Source: Planctomycetota bacterium (GTDB lineage Bacteria > Planctomycetota > J058 > JAJDCQ01). From it: a stretch of 64,000 nucleotides of DNA. Where the stretch lies: assembly GCA_029260755.1 (NCBI GenBank), contig JAJDCQ010000116.1, forward strand, positions 1 to 64,000, in the 5' to 3' direction. The position numbers and the translations under genes are program-made. The notes beneath the pieces are model-generated. The model was not told where the DNA came from, did no database searches, and saw nothing but the letters and a program-made list of their open reading frames with translations. Position 1 is the first letter of the stretch. Each line of letters starts with the position of its first letter. Below are positions 17,501 to 25,055 of the stretch, one piece after another.

Positions 17501-17958
17501 TCCCGGGTGGCCTCGCCTGGCGTCGAGTCGACCTCGACGTCCTCGGCCCGGTGCAGCGAGGCTACCTGGCGTTCGAGGTGCTCGGAGCGAAGGAGCGAGT
17601 CGTGGCGGAGGGCGCGATCATGGAGCCCGGAAACGCGCCGCTCCACCTCGGCCCGGGCCAGACCGGAATCGCCGACGTGTTCTGCGCGCTCGCGGCGAGC
17701 CTCCTCGGGACGACGCCCGAGGCGGGACCGCCGGGCAGCATCTCGATCCTGCTCGAGCCGGCGAGGACGGACGAGGGGCGGCCGGCGCGCCGGATCGGGC
17801 TCCGCGTCGAGGGTCACCGCCCGGAGACCGCGCTCGAGAAGGATCTGCTCGTGCCGATCGGGAAGGCCGACGACGCGAAGCCCGGAACCCTCCGTCTCTT
17901 CGTCGCCCCGAACATCCGACTCCGCGGAGTGAAGCTGACCCGCGCCCCGAAGCGTTGA
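14512..17958 (+). CDS. Membrane-anchored Ser/Thr protein kinase with long extracytoplasmic tail
   Basis: 1148 residues. The N-terminal kinase domain (about 30-300) has the Gly-rich loop GAGGQATV, catalytic Lys61, Glu80, HRDVKPQN (152-159) and ADLGLAK, where the usual DFG is DLG with the metal-binding Asp kept. A flexible basic linker leads to one membrane segment (LIAALVAVPALLGIGLLVTS, about 363-382). The tail holds helical segments, a Pro-rich spacer around 665-715 and a C-terminal beta-rich region. Typical planctomycete sensor kinase: cytoplasmic kinase, outside ligand-sensing tail. A weak promoter (TTGGCG 14437, TAAGAT 14462) precedes the start. Confidence 0.92.
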   Translation: MSAQPSDPTIAGSPAPDHHHADERPPNVLGPYRVGERLGAGGQATVYRADHVGLGRAAAIKVLSPKMAADSEYTDRFHAEATIAARLQHPHIVTTYDSGEQDGFHWLAMELVDGESVADRIARGPLSLEEAVAVTRSVALALDYAAAHGIIHRDVKPQNVLVDSAGTAKLADLGLAKDKDASQSLTATGVAIGTPRYASPEVAMGTRGRDLDVRSDVYSLGLSLWEMLTATAPLAGETIVETLIRHTQEDVPSLGGLVPDATAKLLDPVIARMTARERDRRYPSAAALADDLAAIAEGGVSVASSGGRAGASRSGRRRGARRSSGSRRAPRISSQRRAATAATPDGDRDRAARNDRAAPARLIAALVAVPALLGIGLLVTSRRDRGRATSDPDAATGVVTAETTPPMAEHLAAIERHRRLEQLDLALGALAAAAERHPEAKAELAALEAEVIDDLVERLDRGIGQRPSLEASVAALAQHATKASPAAASRLDALAAERLVASLVEVDRLSVELARLVREGDLVAAGELCGEAAAALDRAAAIGDAHARLEDAITLATRRESIAFWRRLVADIRVVAGDRPEDWGFVVVRDPEGRPSIRRAFGRASDDELAAGLELGESEADRATRLGFIRAIFGPTKAAAEAWLRRGAGELPWREPLARLPEPPDPAPDQRLTPPVLDPDPVPSPPDPEPGPATPEPAEPDVTPDLVEPVEPAAPPTPIPEDVRAELEAGAKKIRTIRKTMNVARFPEIEPVVLDWERLQHRFPKTMIHRHLGPDDQLEYWFATIYAGLVTGNEGLVTESIRVLAYDFDWVALKEPWAPPMEQIYGLVHAAVEADPRMLAVALADDAKAPPPELLHAVLGDEAVSLVTRLAELRLHRARGLAVAFERPETLRELRSEQRRKLTELIAELTPKKDRPQRLFERRIRGVAEQLLLELDEWRADAPVVELTLTDGQDVAALGTRPPGVWFHVRGGPARGIVLTPSAKHAPVEGGHFRIDVPGGLAWRRVDLDVLGPVQRGYLAFEVLGAKERVVAEGAIMEPGNAPLHLGPGQTGIADVFCALAASLLGTTPEAGPPGSISILLEPARTDEGRPARRIGLRVEGHRPETALEKDLLVPIGKADDAKPGTLRLFVAPNIRLRGVKLTRAPKR

Positions 17959-17961
17959 GGC

Positions 17962-18483
17962 TCAGGCGATCTCGATCATCACCTCGCCGCTCCGGACCGC
18001 CTGTCCCGGCGCGACCTTGACCGCCTTGACCGTCCCGGCGACCTCGGCGCGGATCTCGTTCTCCATCTTCATCGCCTCGAGGACGAGGAGCGACTGACCC
18101 GCCTCGACGACGTCGCCGGCCGCGACCCGGACCTCGGTCACGATGCCCGGCATGACGCTCTTCACCTTGGCGCCGTTCGCGCCGCCGCCGCCCGCCTTGC
18201 GCCCGAGGCGGCGGGCGGCCCGCTCCCGGTCGTTCTCGACGCCGACGGCGAGCGGCCCGAACGGATCGCGCACGACCACGTTCGTCCGGTCATCGGCGCT
18301 CGGCTCGACGACGAGGACGTGGGTCTGCCCGTCGACCGCGAGGGAGAGGGTCGGCCCGTCGACGGCGATCACCTCGGCCGGCACCGGCTCCCCGTCGACG
18401 AGGACGCGCGGACCGCCGCCGTTGGCGGAGGCCTTCACCTCGATGACGAACGTGCGTCCGGCGACGTCGGCGTGGTAGCGCAT
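17962..18483 (-). CDS. Biotin carboxyl carrier (biotinyl-lipoyl) domain protein
   Basis: 173 residues. The C-terminal 70 residues form a biotinyl domain with the acceptor Lys139 in EAMKMEN, preceded by SVMPGIVTEVRVAAGDVVEAGQSLL. The N-terminal half resembles the linker region of acyl-CoA carboxylase alpha subunits. It would carry carboxybiotin between a biotin carboxylase and a carboxyltransferase in acetyl-, propionyl- or methylcrotonyl-CoA carboxylases or a decarboxylase. No carboxylase or transferase gene is adjacent, which is unusual. Its stop lies 3 bases from the kinase stop (convergent). Confidence 0.88.
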   Translation of the reverse strand: MRYHADVAGRTFVIEVKASANGGGPRVLVDGEPVPAEVIAVDGPTLSLAVDGQTHVLVVEPSADDRTNVVVRDPFGPLAVGVENDRERAARRLGRKAGGGGANGAKVKSVMPGIVTEVRVAAGDVVEAGQSLLVLEAMKMENEIRAEVAGTVKAVKVAPGQAVRSGEVMIEIA

Positions 18484-18631
18484 GGGTGAGGGTCTCGTGC
18501 GGGGACCGGGACGGGGGCAGGCTACGAAAGCGGAGGGCGAAATGAAACCCGCGGGCAGGCTGGCTTCCGTTCCAGGAACAGGAGTCTCGGGCGGAGTACC
18601 GCGACGCGACGGCAATGGCTCGGCGACGCCC

Positions 18632-18727
18632 GAATCAATCCGAGTAATCCGCGAAATCCGCGGTTCGGTCTCTCTCGGCGTTGAACGAGTGGGAACCGCG
18701 GATTACGCGGATTACGCGGATTGCGAG
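18632..18727. repeat. Long hairpin with arms of 9-nt tandem units (family B, 'GGATTACGC')
   Basis: The arms at 18637-18667 and 18692-18723 are inverted copies with about two mismatches in 31 bases. The right arm is a clean run of the 9-nt unit gcggattac. The intervening 25 bases do not pair. It lies in the 391-base gene-free stretch 18484-18874, where the only other feature is the terminator at 18780-18824. Confidence 0.85.
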
Positions 18728-18779
18728 CTGCCGGCGCCGGGTTCATTGCCGACACCCGTGTTGCAGGAACACGAGAGCC

Positions 18780-18824
18780 CGAAAACAAGCCGGGTCTCGC
18801 TTCCTCTGGGGAGGCGAGACCCGG
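18780..18824 (-). terminator. Intrinsic terminator of the TraB/GumN-like gene
   Basis: Read on the minus strand, CCGGGTCTCGC pairs with GCGAGACCCGG around a 13-base loop (18814-18824 with 18790-18802 region), followed by C and TTGTTTTC. It lies 50 bases past the end of the gene at 18875. Confidence 0.85.
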
Positions 18825-18874
18825 TCGTGAGTCGGTCGGAGCGTCCGGTGGGACGCGGATCGTTCGTCGAATCG

Positions 18875-19834
18875 TTAGTAGATGACGCGCTTTCCGGGCT
18901 TCTTCCCGGGCTTGGCCGGCTTCGCGGGGGTCGGCGCCTCGGCCGTCTTGGCGGCGGCCTTCGGGTCGGCGTAGACGGCGTCGTTCCAGCTCGTGGTCTC
19001 GTGCTTGTAGCCGAGGATGTCGGTGAGGTACGCCTCGACGCCCGGCATGTGGGCGGCGCCGTAGATCACGTAGACCCGCTTCTTGCCGGCCTCGTAGCTC
19101 GCCTTCGTCATCTCGGACATGACGATCGCGTTGCGCTGGTAGAGGATGAACTTCGCCATGTCGCCCTGCATCTGGTCGAGCCCGCTGTTGCCCATGCGGA
19201 GCTGACCGATGATCTGCTCGCGGCTCGGGAGCATCTGCTTGAGCATCGGGTTGTTCTTGAGCTGCTCGGGGCTGATCCCGCCCATCCCCTTCATCATCTT
19301 CGACATCTGCTTGAGCTGCTCGGGATCCATGCCCATGGCGCGGAAGAGCGACTCCTGGCTCAGGTCGGCGCTGCGCCACGTCTTCGGGTCGGGCTTGATG
19401 TCGGTGCCCTGGAAGGCGAGGCCGGTGACCTGGCTGACGAGCTTGCCGCTCATCGCCGACATCTCGCCGTCACCCTGCTCCTCGTAGAGGACGAGGTCGC
19501 CCTTCTTCAGCTCGGCGGCGACCGCCTTGAAGAACTCGGCCTCGCCGAGGTGGACCATCGAGACGAGGACGATCTCGGGCCGCTCGATCTTCTTGCCACG
19601 ACCCATCATGCCGCCCAGGCCGCCCATCGGGTTCATGGGCTTGGTCTCGGGGGCAGAGTAGACCCGGATCGAGGCCTCGACGACCTCGCCGACGCCCGGC
19701 CGCTTCACGACGCGGATGAAGTCGGTGAGCGGCTTCTCCTGCGCGTCCCCGGCGGTCGCGAGTGAGGTGGTTCCGGTGATGGCCGCGATGAGAGCGATCG
19801 CGAGGCCGAGGGTGCGGATCGGGCGGGCGTGCAT
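18875..19834 (-). CDS. Secreted TraB/GumN (Tiki-like) family protein, Met-rich
   Basis: 319 residues with a Sec signal peptide (LGLAIALIAAITGTTSLATA). The body has the sparse signature of the TraB/GumN/Tiki family: EIVLVSMVHLGEAEFF with a conserved His, an acidic LVLYEE strand, and near the end VYVIYGAAHMPGVEAYL. Members with activity are metal-dependent proteases; this was not proven for bacterial GumN types. The central 60 residues are Met-, Gly- and Lys-rich (MGGLGGMMGRGKK; QMSKMMKGMGG). The C-terminus is an Ala-Lys-Pro tail. The ATG has AGGAGG 8 bases upstream, and the gene ends in a strong terminator, so it is monocistronic. Confidence 0.68.
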   Translation of the reverse strand: MHARPIRTLGLAIALIAAITGTTSLATAGDAQEKPLTDFIRVVKRPGVGEVVEASIRVYSAPETKPMNPMGGLGGMMGRGKKIERPEIVLVSMVHLGEAEFFKAVAAELKKGDLVLYEEQGDGEMSAMSGKLVSQVTGLAFQGTDIKPDPKTWRSADLSQESLFRAMGMDPEQLKQMSKMMKGMGGISPEQLKNNPMLKQMLPSREQIIGQLRMGNSGLDQMQGDMAKFILYQRNAIVMSEMTKASYEAGKKRVYVIYGAAHMPGVEAYLTDILGYKHETTSWNDAVYADPKAAAKTAEAPTPAKPAKPGKKPGKRVIY

Positions 19835-20212
19835 CAGGTGTCCTCCTACGATGTTCGATCTCCGTCAGGGCCGACGCACGGCCCATGGACTCTCTCATAC
19901 AGGGTCGGAGCCGAAAACGATGGCTCTCGTGGCGATTTGCCACATCGGTGAGGGTTTTGATGGGGCAGCAGAAAACGGCGCTCGAGAAGGAGGCGAAACT
20001 ACATCCATTGCTTTTGTTAGGGTATGATGTAACTCGGTGAGAGGCGCCGGGAGCCCGCGTGCCCGTCAAAGAAAGTACAGAATCATCAAGGGGTTGAACG
20101 AAGTGATACGCCCCACATTCTCCGTACATGGAACCGGCCCGGAGCTCGCCCCGGGCCGGCTACCACCACCTGAGTTCGGAGGATGGATTCGTCTGGGTCT
20201 ATCGGTTTTCGA
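19835..20212. other. Gene-free stretch with an AT-richer patch and a GC hairpin
   Basis: A 378-base non-coding interval upstream of the TraB-like gene and downstream of the FecR-type gene. Around 19998-20032 the sequence is much richer in A and T and holds a spaced inverted pair tacatc/gatgta, plausibly an operator or promoter for the minus-strand gene; no clear -35/-10 pair was found. At 20134-20159 a perfect 9-bp stem CCGGCCCGG/CCGGGCCGG could end minus-strand transcription of the FecR-type gene, but it lacks a T-run. Confidence 0.4.
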
Positions 20213-21352
20213 TCAGCCGTCCTTGCGCTTCGGCGGAAGGACGGGCATGTCGCCCGAACCGTCGCCTGACGGCGCCGCCGGCCGGCCGGTCGGAGCGCTC
20301 GGGCCGTCGTGGACGCCGAGGTCGCTCGGACCGCCCGAGGGCTCGATCTCGGGCCGGTAGCTCTCGTAGCCAGGCACCCAGCCGATCTCGCGGACGGCGT
20401 CGAGGGCGACCCGGTGGCACCGCCCATCGACCTCGTCGACGCGGCTCGCCTCGCTCGGGGTGAGGACGTCGGACTCGAACGGGGATGCGACTCGGACCTT
20501 CCCCTCGAAGACGCTCACCCGGGCGAAGACCGGGTCGAGGTCGACGGTGAAGCGGGTGCCGAGCACGGCGACCTCGGTCGAGCGCGCCTTGATCGTGAAC
20601 GAGCGCTGCCCCGGGCGACGCCGGGCGATCTCGCAGAACAGCCGGCCGCGGTCGCCGAGCATCTCGACCCGGTCGCTTGCCACGAGACGGACGCTCGCGC
20701 CGGGCCCGAGGGCGACGCGGCTGCCGTCGTCGAGCTCGAGGAAGGTGCCGATCCGCCCGTCGTTACGGAGCTCGTCGCCGACCCGGAGGGTGGCGCCGCG
20801 TCCCGCGTCGCGTGCGGACTGGTCGCCGCGGCGCAGCGCGAGCGTGCTCGACGCCTCGACGCCCGGCCAGCGACCGATCGCGTCCGCAAGAGCCGTCTCC
20901 GGCGTGCCTTCCGGCACGGGCGTCCGGCGGTCGATCATCCACAGCCCGAACGCGACGACGGCGCAGGCGGCGATCGCGGCGGCGAGCTGCGGCGCGCGCG
21001 GCGACCACCCGGTGCTGGCGATGGGCGACGCGGCCGGAGCCGAAGCGGGGCGCGCGACGGCCACCGGGGCCGGCGCGGGCTCCGGAGCGGCCTTCGCGAG
21101 ACGCGCGGACTCGCGAACGGCCTGCTTGATCTGCGCGGCCAGGCCGTCGCCGATCGGGCTCGCCTCGAGCGCGTCGGTGACGAGCTCTCCGACGCGCTCC
21201 ACCTCGGTCAGCTCCGCCCGAGCATCGGGCGAGCCGGCGAGGCGCGCCTCGGCGCGAGCCCGTTCGGACTCGGTTCGGCACTCGCCGTCGGCGAAGCGGC
21301 CGATCAGGCGATCGGTGCTGGGGATCGGTTCGTCGTGCTCGCGGCTACCCAT
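20213..21352 (-). CDS. FecR-domain membrane protein, probable partner of the ECF sigma factor
   Basis: 379 residues from an ATG with AAGGGA upstream. The N-terminal 90 residues resemble anti-sigma N-domains (RLIGRFADGECRTESERARAEARL), but no HxxxCxxC zinc motif is seen. A Pro-Ala linker leads to one membrane segment (LAAAIAACAVVAFGLWMI). The outside part contains a FecR-like domain (GATLRVGDELRNDGRIGTF...GSRVALGPGASVRL; VAVLGTRFTVDL; VSVFEGKVRVASP). It starts 17 bases after the ECF sigma gene on the same strand, the classic arrangement for a membrane regulator of that sigma factor. Confidence 0.82.
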   Translation of the reverse strand: MGSREHDEPIPSTDRLIGRFADGECRTESERARAEARLAGSPDARAELTEVERVGELVTDALEASPIGDGLAAQIKQAVRESARLAKAAPEPAPAPVAVARPASAPAASPIASTGWSPRAPQLAAAIAACAVVAFGLWMIDRRTPVPEGTPETALADAIGRWPGVEASSTLALRRGDQSARDAGRGATLRVGDELRNDGRIGTFLELDDGSRVALGPGASVRLVASDRVEMLGDRGRLFCEIARRRPGQRSFTIKARSTEVAVLGTRFTVDLDPVFARVSVFEGKVRVASPFESDVLTPSEASRVDEVDGRCHRVALDAVREIGWVPGYESYRPEIEPSGGPSDLGVHDGPSAPTGRPAAPSGDGSGDMPVLPPKRKDG

Positions 21353-21369
21353 ATCTCTTCCCTTGGCTG

Positions 21370-22032
21370 CTACTTGAGGAGGTTGCGGAATCGTTTCCGC
21401 AGCCGCCCGCGGGCGCGATGCAGGCGGCTCTCGACCGCCTCCACCGTGAGCCCGGTGTGCTCGGCGATGTCCTCGTAGGACATCCCGTCGAGGTACTTGA
21501 AGACGATCACCTCGCGGTAGTGTTCGGGGAGGGCCGCGACCTCGGCCATGACATGCTCGCGCACCTCGGCGCGGTTGGCGCTCGCGACCGGGTCGGCGTC
21601 GTCGCCCTGGTCGATCAGGCCTTCGGCGTCGGGCTCGACGTCGGCCACGATCCCGCGGCTCCGCGCCTTCCGAACCCAGTCGATCGCGCTCGTGCGGACG
21701 ATGTTCCGAAGCCACGCGGCGAAGCGCTCGGGGTTCGTCAGGTCGTTCAGCGCCCGGTGGGCCTTGATGAAGGCCTCCTGGCTGACGTCGGCCGCCGCAT
21801 GGTAGTCGCCGGTGACCGAGAAGGCGACGCCGCCGGCGAGCTTGGTGTAGCGCTCGACGAGCATCTCGAACGCCTCGACCTCGCCGGCGCGGGCGCGGTG
21901 GACGAGGTCGGCGTCTTCGGGACCGCTCACGACCCAGCCCGCCGTCGCCCGGAGCAAGGGCTGCGACTCCGCGCGCGGGTGGATCGCGCGGGAGCGGGGC
22001 GTGTCGATGGCAGGGGTCTCGATCGCGAGCAT
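21370..22032 (-). CDS. RNA polymerase ECF-type sigma factor
   Basis: 220 residues. Region 2 is recognisable in EAFEMLVERYTKLAGGVAF, then DVSQEAFIKAHRAL and FAAWLRNIVRTSAIDWVRKA. Region 4 with its helix-turn-helix is LPEHYREVIVFKYLDGMSYEDIAEHTGLTVEAVESRLHRARGRL, quoted here only to mark its bounds at about 165-213. A 40-residue non-conserved N-terminal extension precedes region 2. It would direct transcription of an envelope- or stress-related regulon under control of the FecR-type protein encoded 17 bases downstream. Confidence 0.94.
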   Translation of the reverse strand: MLAIETPAIDTPRSRAIHPRAESQPLLRATAGWVVSGPEDADLVHRARAGEVEAFEMLVERYTKLAGGVAFSVTGDYHAAADVSQEAFIKAHRALNDLTNPERFAAWLRNIVRTSAIDWVRKARSRGIVADVEPDAEGLIDQGDDADPVASANRAEVREHVMAEVAALPEHYREVIVFKYLDGMSYEDIAEHTGLTVEAVESRLHRARGRLRKRFRNLLK

Positions 22033-22189
22033 CGTTCCACTAGGCGGACGGGCCTCGCCCGACGCGTCTTGCGGAGCTTTCCAATGAAGAGAGATGTCAA
22101 CGGAGATTGACGGACGCCGAAGCGAGACGGCCCGGACGCGACAAAGGCAGACGGCGCAGGGTGCTGGGTGCGACGGGATCGCCCGAACC

Positions 22190-24394
22190 TCACCCGTCCC
22201 CCCCGTCGAGGTCGGCCCGCAGGATCACCATCAGCACCTCGTCGCCGCGGTCGGTGCCCTTGGTGAACTCCTCGTAGACCTGGTCGAACTTGTAGCGGAG
22301 GTAGTCGGCCTCGTGGTTGCCGTACTTCTGGATCACCTTGTACATGCGCTCGAGGCCGAACTCCTCGCCGTAGAGGTTGCGCACCTCGGGAAGACGGTTC
22401 GTCATCTGGACGACGACGTCGCCCGGGCCGAGCGGGACGTCCCGCTCCTCGAGGCAGCTCTGGAAGATCGGCCCCCGGTCGATCCCGAGCACCATCCCCT
22501 CGGGCTCGAGGACGCTGAACGCGGGGTCGCGCGCGGCGTTGAAGAGGCACGGCGGCGTGAGCCCGGCCCGGGCGAACCGGAGGCGGCGCGCGATCGGGTC
22601 GACCATGCCGACGAAGAGGCTCACGAAGGTCTTCGCGTCGAGGTCGTCGAAGATGTCGGCGTTCACCCGGGCGAGGATCTCGGCGGGGCTCCGCTCCTCG
22701 CGCGCGTGCTGCCGGATCAGGTTGCGCGCCATCGCGGTGATGAGCCCGCTCTCCGCCCCGGTCCCCGCGACGCTCCCGACGACGATGCCGACGGCGCTCT
22801 TGCCGAGGTCGAGAAAGTCGTGGAACTCGGTCGAGGGGACCTGACTCGCCGGCGGCTTGTAGACGAGGTGGAGCGAGTAGCCATCGACCTCGGGGACGAG
22901 CGGCGTGCCGTCGGCGCGGAGGTCGTTCGTGAAGTGGCTCCGCTCGCGGGCGCGGATGTCGCTCGTCTCGCGGACGCGCGTCTTGACCTTCTCGAGCTCG
23001 CGCTTGATCTCCTCGCGCCAGATCGCGCCGGTCGCAGTGATGTCCGCCCCCTCCTCGTCGCGCAGCTCGAGGATCCCGGCGTCGTCGATCGGGACGATCT
23101 CGCCGCTCTCCTGGAGGCGCGCGATCGTCATCCCGCCGGTCGACTCGGCCCCCGAGAACCCCGGCCCGAGCGTCGGCGGCTCGGCCGGCTGCGGCGGCGC
23201 CACCGGCGGCGGGAAGGCGGAGCCGTCGTCCGAGCTCGGCCCGAAGATCCCCGAGGTCGTCTCCGAGAGGCTGCGCGGCATGCGCGAGGTCGGCAGGCCC
23301 GCGGTCCGGTCACCCTCGGCGCTCGGGTCGCCCGCCGGACCGACGTCGCCGGCCACCTCGCCGCTGTCGTCGAACCGCGTCGGCGGGTGCGCCTGCTTCG
23401 GGAGGGCGGGCAGGTCGTTCGTCGACGACTCGCCCGCGCCGAGGAACCCGTCGCGCGAGCTCGGCCCGCGGCGCGGCGGCGGCGGGTGGTCGTCGTCGGA
23501 CGGCGGGAGGGGATGACCCGTGTCGCCGCTGCTCTCGGACATGCCGGCGGGCGGACGGACGAAGTCGCGGTCGATCTGCGCCGAGGGCGCGCTCGGCTGG
23601 CCGAAGATCGACGAGGTCCCCGGCGGGAGCGGCGCCTCGTCCGGCTCGCTCCGACCGCCGATCGACGACGGCGAGCTCGGCGGACGCTCGCCGCGGGCCG
23701 CCTGGTAGGTGGCGCACTCGAGGAGATGCTGCGCGGCCGGCTTCGCGCCGGACCGCCGCAGCGCCAGGCGCGAGGAGGCGTCGACCGGCGCCTGCGGCTC
23801 CTTGCAGAACGGGCAGATCCAGCGCCCGGCGGCGTCGGCGCGCTGCCAGCGCGCGTCGTCGGCGAGGCGCCGGCGCACCCGCTCGGCGAGCTTCTTGAGG
23901 CGGACGTTGCGGCCGAGCGCCTCGCGGATCGTCTCGAGCGATCGCTCGACGCCCGCGCCCTCGTCGAACGCCGCGCAGCCGACGAGGTGCTCCGAGATCC
24001 GATCGACCGCCTCGTCGCCGACCTTGCGGCGCGGGATCTCGACCCGCGTCACGCCGACGCAGAACGGGCAGACCCAGTGCCGGCCGGCGTCGACGAGCTT
24101 CCAGGTCGGGTTGTGGGCGAGGCTGCGCTGGACCTTGAGGCGGACCTCGGTCCGCGACCGCCGCTCCTCGAGCTCCGTGATCGAGAGCGGCTCGCCCTCG
24201 CCGCCGTCCCAGTCGGGGCACCGCTCCTCGAGATGCGCGAGGGCCGCCTCGATGAGCGCATCGCGATCCAGACGCCCCCGGACGCCGACCTCGCCGCAGT
24301 AAGGACAGAGCCACCGCCGCCCCTCGACCATGACGCCGAAGGCGGGGTCGCTCCCCATCGCGCGCGCGAGTCGTCGGAGGAGCCGCGTCGTCAT
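22190..24394 (-). CDS. Zinc-module array fused to a degenerate SpoIIE/PP2C phosphatase (pseudophosphatase)
   Basis: 734 residues. Three N-terminal modules share the pattern P-x-[FW]...W-[LVI]-C-P-[YF]-C...H-L-x(2,3)-C: ligands C30/C33/H54/C59, C109/C112/H136/C140 and C194/C197/H223/C227. A disordered Ser/Pro/Asp-rich linker (about 232-420) leads to a helix and a C-terminal SpoIIE/PP2C-like fold (about 500-730). At the metal-binding positions that read GGDFYDF, GDIAGHG, TDG and EDD in the paralogue at 25056-27647, this protein has STEFHDF, GSVAGTG, TNR and GDE. It is therefore probably catalytically dead and may act as a binding partner or decoy. It is the last gene of the rsgA operon. Confidence 0.8.
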   Translation of the reverse strand: MTTRLLRRLARAMGSDPAFGVMVEGRRWLCPYCGEVGVRGRLDRDALIEAALAHLEERCPDWDGGEGEPLSITELEERRSRTEVRLKVQRSLAHNPTWKLVDAGRHWVCPFCVGVTRVEIPRRKVGDEAVDRISEHLVGCAAFDEGAGVERSLETIREALGRNVRLKKLAERVRRRLADDARWQRADAAGRWICPFCKEPQAPVDASSRLALRRSGAKPAAQHLLECATYQAARGERPPSSPSSIGGRSEPDEAPLPPGTSSIFGQPSAPSAQIDRDFVRPPAGMSESSGDTGHPLPPSDDDHPPPPRRGPSSRDGFLGAGESSTNDLPALPKQAHPPTRFDDSGEVAGDVGPAGDPSAEGDRTAGLPTSRMPRSLSETTSGIFGPSSDDGSAFPPPVAPPQPAEPPTLGPGFSGAESTGGMTIARLQESGEIVPIDDAGILELRDEEGADITATGAIWREEIKRELEKVKTRVRETSDIRARERSHFTNDLRADGTPLVPEVDGYSLHLVYKPPASQVPSTEFHDFLDLGKSAVGIVVGSVAGTGAESGLITAMARNLIRQHAREERSPAEILARVNADIFDDLDAKTFVSLFVGMVDPIARRLRFARAGLTPPCLFNAARDPAFSVLEPEGMVLGIDRGPIFQSCLEERDVPLGPGDVVVQMTNRLPEVRNLYGEEFGLERMYKVIQKYGNHEADYLRYKFDQVYEEFTKGTDRGDEVLMVILRADLDGGDG

Positions 24395-24413
24395 CGGTTC
24401 GGGCGCTCGCCTC

Positions 24414-25001
24414 TCATCGTCGGGCGGGGTCCTCGCCAGCCCGCTCGCCGGACCGCTCGCTGGCGCCCGCGGGGGCGACCGGGGCGCCCAGGCGCCCCGC
24501 CATCCACCGGGCCGACGGGGCGAGGCCCGCCTGCTCGAAGAGCTTCGCGCTCGCCTCGTTCCGCCAGGCGACCCGCGCCTGGAGCCAGAGCGCGTTGCGG
24601 GCGCTCGCCCACCCGCTCGACGCGACGAGCATCGCCCGGGCGAGGCCGGCCCGCCGGCACTCGGGGTCGACCCAGACGCACTCGAGCTCCGCGCGGATCA
24701 CGTCGGCGAACAGCGGATCGACCTCGATGATCCGCGCGAGGCAGAAGCCGACGGGGCGCTCGTCCCGCTCGGGGTCGACCGCGAGGAGGTAGAGGTCGTC
24801 CTCGGAGGCGTGCCACAGATCGTCGCGGACCCGCTCGGCCAAAAGCTGATCGGCGTCGTTGCCGAGGGCGAAGCTCGGGTCGTGCTCGGCCGTCTCGACG
24901 GCGAGGCGGAGCCAGCAGGAGGCGACCGACGGCGCGTCGGGGAGGCGCGCCGCGCGGACGCGGAAGCGCCCCACCTCGATCGGATCCAGCGGAGTGGTCA
25001 T
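24414..25001 (-). CDS. GNAT-family N-acetyltransferase
   Basis: 195 residues. The GNAT acetyl-CoA binding motif A is visible as ELECVWVDPECRRAGLARAML (Arg-Arg-x-Gly-x-Ala form, about 106-126), followed by the motif B region WLQARVAWRNEASAKLFEQAGL. The C-terminal 30 residues are low-complexity. The substrate is unknown: GNAT enzymes acetylate amines of small molecules, protein N-termini or lysines. GAGGAGG lies 8 bases upstream of the ATG. It sits between the two zinc-module phosphatase-like genes (54-base and 19-base gaps), so it could modify one of them. Confidence 0.88.
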   Translation of the reverse strand: MTTPLDPIEVGRFRVRAARLPDAPSVASCWLRLAVETAEHDPSFALGNDADQLLAERVRDDLWHASEDDLYLLAVDPERDERPVGFCLARIIEVDPLFADVIRAELECVWVDPECRRAGLARAMLVASSGWASARNALWLQARVAWRNEASAKLFEQAGLAPSARWMAGRLGAPVAPAGASERSGERAGEDPARR

Positions 25002-25055
25002 CCCGGGTGCCTCCTCGGCGGTCTTCGCGCCGTCGACCGTCGACCGGGCGGGCGG

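Noticed and set aside
14461..17817. Open frame of more than 1100 codons antisense to the Ser/Thr kinase
   Set aside because: The kinase frame has all catalytic motifs; the antisense translation is compositionally biased and has no motif.
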